The notes beneath the pieces are model-generated. The model was not told the DNA's origin. It made no database searches and saw only the letters and a list, made by a program, of their open reading frames with translations. Of a DNA stretch of 64,000 nt, positions 60,238 to 64,000 are shown piece after piece. The position numbers and the translations under genes are program-made. Origin of the DNA: Isoetes taiwanensis (taxonomy: Eukaryota; Streptophyta; Lycopodiopsida; Isoetales; Isoetaceae); assembly GCA_021234155.1 (NCBI GenBank), contig JAJEKV010000428.1, positions 143,806 to 207,805 on the forward strand. The letters are read 5' to 3'. Positions within the stretch are counted from its first letter, which is position 1. Each line of letters opens with the position of its first letter.

Positions 60238-60480
60238 CATATATTGTTTTTGGAACATGAATGCAAAAGATAAATTTATATTGGTTTCATGACAACTTAC
60301 TTAATGCTTGACAAAGCATATATTGTTTGGAAAGACTTATGGTAGTACGAATGATGGTATTTGGTTTTCATGACAACTTGCTAAATGCTTGAGCAAACAT
60401 ATATTGTTTTGGAACATGAGTACTGAAAAGATGATAATTATAGCGGTTTTCATGACTTAACTTAAATGTCTGATATGTGC
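60238..60480. repeat. About 80-bp tandem repeat, three units
   Basis: CATATATTGTTTTTGGAACA and relatives start at 60238, 60317 and 60398. Each is followed by GGTTTTCATGACAACTT and CTTGA-type sequence. Confidence 0.9.
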
Positions 60481-60949
60481 TATTGGTTAACAAATCAAGT
60501 TTATTGGAAATGGTATCTGATCACATCTATTATCTTTTGGTTTATTGTGATTGTAATTTTACATGCATAATTAGTATAGTATTTCATGGTGATTTAAATC
60601 AATATTGTATTTTTAAGTGCATGAATCGTGTAATATTTCATAATGATTAATCATCAATGAATTGTTTTTTTTGATAGAGACACTTATATTAAGGTATGAT
60701 ACAGGCAGAGTAGTGAGGAAAAGAATGCCGAGAAGGGACAAAGAACACCTCGGTACTCCATGCCTATAAAAGCTGGGCGTAAAGCAGTAACTCAATGATA
60801 CCATTTATACCAAACTCCCCGATACATTTACAGTATTGCAAAATATCTCGCTTAGGATGCAAAACTTTGTCTCCTCTAGGCGATGTTAAACACAAAGAAA
60901 CTCTGGAATGAAAACTATGTGGGTGGGCTAGAGGCTGGCAGTTCTTTGA

Positions 60950-62750
60950 GTCCTTGAAAAATCATAAGCAGCATTGGTTCCAGTGCCGGCTAGAGCTTCC
61001 AACCCACGCCTTACCGCAGGATGGAAAGGCGCCGCTTCTTAGGAGGACGCAAGAGAATTTTGGAAGCACATGAAGAAGTATCTTACGGCTACATCTGATC
61101 AGACAATGCTCACATTTAAATCCATCTTGAGAGCACACTTAAAGTGTCATTGGGGCGCAAGACTAGAACCAAGTAATTTTCAATGGACTCCCCATAGAGA
61201 GCCACAAGGGGCAAGAAAACTCACCGTGGCTTAAATCTATGCACACGAACATTTACCCTAATGCGGTGCACCACTTGCCCTGAGAACCCTAACGCTTTGG
61301 TGGGGGAGAGTTCCAGTCCATGTCGGGCGGGCTTGGCAAGAACCTAAAGCGGTGCCGGCAGCCGAGGAAGGAGGTAGTATGCATGGCGCTCCCGAGAACA
61401 TATCGACACTTTCGAGGGCCACATTATACATACGAGACTTCCCTCCCGCCGCTTACGTAGCACCGCCATGAGTAGGGCCTCAGATAGCTTTCCGGGCCAT
61501 CTATAGAAAGATGCTTTCGAGTAAGAAGGACCTGAAGGTGTCGCACATTCATTTACGCCTTCAATGGGACTCCTCGCATTAAGCGGAAAGCTGGCGTGCG
61601 CGCAAAAGGTTAACATCTTGCATAATCATATCATAAATATAACGCCACCACGAAGGGTGCTTCACATCCCATCAACTGATAATATGAGAGAGATGCATTT
61701 AATACTAGAAAACATCAAAGCCCCATGTGGTTCTACTACGGCAGGACTCCGATGAGGATCGGTGGCTGAGTCTCAAGAAGATCAATGAGACGAATCTTGG
61801 CATGGCGTTAGGCATAGAACATCGGCTAGGAGTTGTCCACTCCATCACGCCCCTCTACCCATTACACCGCCTGCAAAGATAGGAGTTGAATCAACTACTT
61901 GTCCACTGTAATAGCCAGAGAGCCTTGATTTCAGGGCTAATGCCCGCCGGAGCCTACTCCGGGAACAGAAGACTTGGTCAATGAGGCGGGGTCGGGGAAG
62001 TGTCCTTGCAGGATCTGTGGATCCATGGAGTGAGCTGAAGTCGTGCGCGCTCGACCCGCGTAAGTGCCCAGACCTACTCCCCTAACATCTTCCAAAGTAC
62101 GGGATGCCCCATCAGGAGTCCGCAGCTGCGAGTGTCGAGACCCATGCGGCCCTCTATAGCAATGCGGCTAATTAGGCCTAAACCCACAGCGGAGTCAGGG
62201 GGCCTTTATGGCCGTGCAGGAGCCCACCCCACTTCACCCGCTGCGTCCCTTCTACGGTTCTAAGCAATTCCATTGCATCCGCACGGCTCGGTGGTCTCTT
62301 ATTGCCTGAGCAGCATTTCTGGGGTACTAGGAACTACTTTAAGGGCATACTAAGAGCATAAGGCAGGAGGGTCCTCACCCCACTTCAAATCCCACGCTTT
62401 CACGGGAAGGCTAGCGAGATACTTTCATAAGATTCATCCATCGCGCCAGCAGGGGCGCCAATCCACCAGTTAGAATACTCAAGTCTGAAATATCAAAAGA
62501 AGGTTAAAAATCGCCGCCAGAAGATAACGAGAGAGAGGACTAAAATGGTAGCCTATCCACCAAGGCTCAAAGCTAAGACCCACTAAGCCGAGGTTACGCT
62601 AGATCCGTTATCGCTAGGGCACTTCCATCTTTGGCAGCAGATTATTTAGAAGGCCTTCAGCAAGCAGAATTCGGCCAAACAAGTACAGAGAGCTCAAGCG
62701 AAACTCTCCTCTGGCTGGAATTTTGGGGTACTATGGGGTAGGGGTCAACC
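60950..62750. other. GC-richer block of unknown identity
   Basis: The base composition rises sharply compared with both flanks. Open stretches exist on both strands. The minus frame at 61344-61616 includes SYSKASFYRWPGKLSEALLM. A plus frame at about 61050-61235 reads FWKHMKKYLTATSDQTMLTF, then AHLKCHWGARLEPSNFQWTP, before TAA. Neither is recognised and both are interrupted soon. It could be a decayed retroelement, an organelle insertion or an old gene. I see no rRNA or tRNA signature. Confidence 0.35.
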
Positions 62751-64000
62751 CGTACTGAGTTAGCATTTCTATTTGTGTCAGATTTGGCCAAGTGGCACCT
62801 TCTAAGTTAATCCTATTATCCTGTTAGGTAATTAGATATTATTTCCTTAATTATAGGTAATTAACCTTTAATAGTGTTAGCACTAGTTATGGTACGTTAA
62901 TGTCATGATTTGAAGAGGTAATAATTTGAAGAGTTTGTTGTTTTACATAAACCAAGGTATACCATGGTTGAAAGATATATAGTAGCTTTGAATGGCGACT
63001 ACATTAAAAATATCTATGAAACTATGAGTTTGGAACAATAATATCTAACATGGGAAGTTAGAATTCTTGGGCTCCATTATTTGTTGGTAGGTACTTGTAA
63101 TTGTAAGGATGCTTGCATATGCTCTAAGCATATTTTTCATAAAATTACTCCGCGTTCTCGATTTGCAAAGAGATTTGTAGATGATTATTACATGAACATG
63201 GAAGAATTATAGATTTGTATCCTAGAGTGGAATAACACCTTGGGTGCAAATCATCGTTTGCCATCCAATAAAATGCATTATAGTTGTAGGGCTTCTTTGA
63301 AGAGATGGGATATTTATTTATGTTTTCTATTTTTTAACTTGCTATAATATTAGTAACAATATTGAGATTAAATGGCTTGAAACTATTTGGTATGCAGTAG
63401 TAGCTAGCGACCTTTGCTAGCCACCTCTTTGGACATCCAAATTTAGATGTCAAATAATGTTATCATTTTTGGGTAATTGTGGATACCTATATACAAATTT
63501 ACGATTGAGTTTCTTATAAACACATAGGATCTTGTTGCCATAAAGCTTACACATGGTGGTGTTGCATGTATTTGTTGCTATAAAATGCCTACACATGGTA
63601 ATGTTGACGAAATTGAGTAACATTGACAAATGCATATCTATTGCATTGCCAGGCCTGCACTTAAATATATATTGCAGATTAGGCATATACCTTTACTATT
63701 GCACATTTAGATACTCCAGATACTAGCAGAGTCATAGAATACAACATGTGTAAGGAAATCCAGCAAGCAAAAGAATCTGTGCTGCATCGAGGTTTTTATA
63801 AACACGCTGTACTTATTCATTGTGGCTACAACTGTTTTTCCATGGCTACGCAGGAAGGCACATTATGTAGTGTTAAATGTGATTGTCTGAAAGATAACAA
63901 GAAGTAGTGAAGAGGTTTGTATGATCAAATTATGCAAGGACATGGTCTAGGTAAAGAGACTGAAATGATGAATCATGGCTTTTAGTAGTGATTTGATGGG
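62751..64000. other. Intergenic, no supported gene
   Basis: AT-rich again. CACATGGTGGTGTTGC and CACATGGTAATGTTGAC-like phrases are repeated near 63550 and 63592. A possible acceptor (GGCTACGCAG) lies near 63853, but the sequence after it hits a stop soon. Confidence 0.35.

Overview
The window looks like nuclear DNA of a land plant. It is AT-rich, intron-rich and loaded with decayed repeats. The clearest gene is a complete ten-coding-exon transporter of the plant NAT12 type, with GT/AG introns and every exon junction in phase. Several degraded pentatricopeptide-repeat (PPR) fragments, plant-type F-box pieces and a Helitron-type helicase end fit the same picture. The wording of the PPR fragments and the repeat-heavy landscape suggest a fern, lycophyte or similar seedless plant, but this is inference and I cannot name a species.

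Layout. 0-0.6 kb: C-terminal remnant of a Helitron/PIF1-type helicase. 1.95-4.5 kb: a long array of AGATTC-type words spaced about 10-12 bp, joined to a member of a dispersed non-coding repeat family. 7.8-13.2 kb, minus strand: a USB1-like (U6 snRNA phosphodiesterase) 3' exon carrying an in-frame TAG, with a GC-richer possible 5' end near 13.1 kb. 13.3-13.7 kb: second copy of the dispersed family. 17.7-21.1 kb: three broken PPR fragments on both strands. 21.9-22.8 kb: two copies of the dispersed family head to head around a (TA)n tract. 23.9-24.7 kb: a possible first exon and an SGT1-like TPR exon. 27-31.7 kb: SINE-like and tandem repeats and another family copy. 31.9-35 kb: an unrecognised charged ORF, an F-box pseudogene and an unidentified well-bounded exon. 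37.1-38.5 kb: an inverted relative of the 2-4.5 kb region, with its own AGATTC-type array. 39.9-43.7 kb: the NAT12 gene. 44.6-54.3 kb: a diverged segmental duplication whose second copy is interrupted by about 3 kb that includes a 1.85-kb homopurine tract. 55-64 kb: small tandem repeats and a GC-richer unidentified block.

No operon, CRISPR array, phage or intact mobile element is visible. The only gene I regard as intact is NAT12. Most other recognisable coding sequence is partial or carries stops or frameshifts. The most unusual material is non-coding: helically spaced arrays, a repeat family with consecutive palindromes, and the strand-asymmetric purine block.
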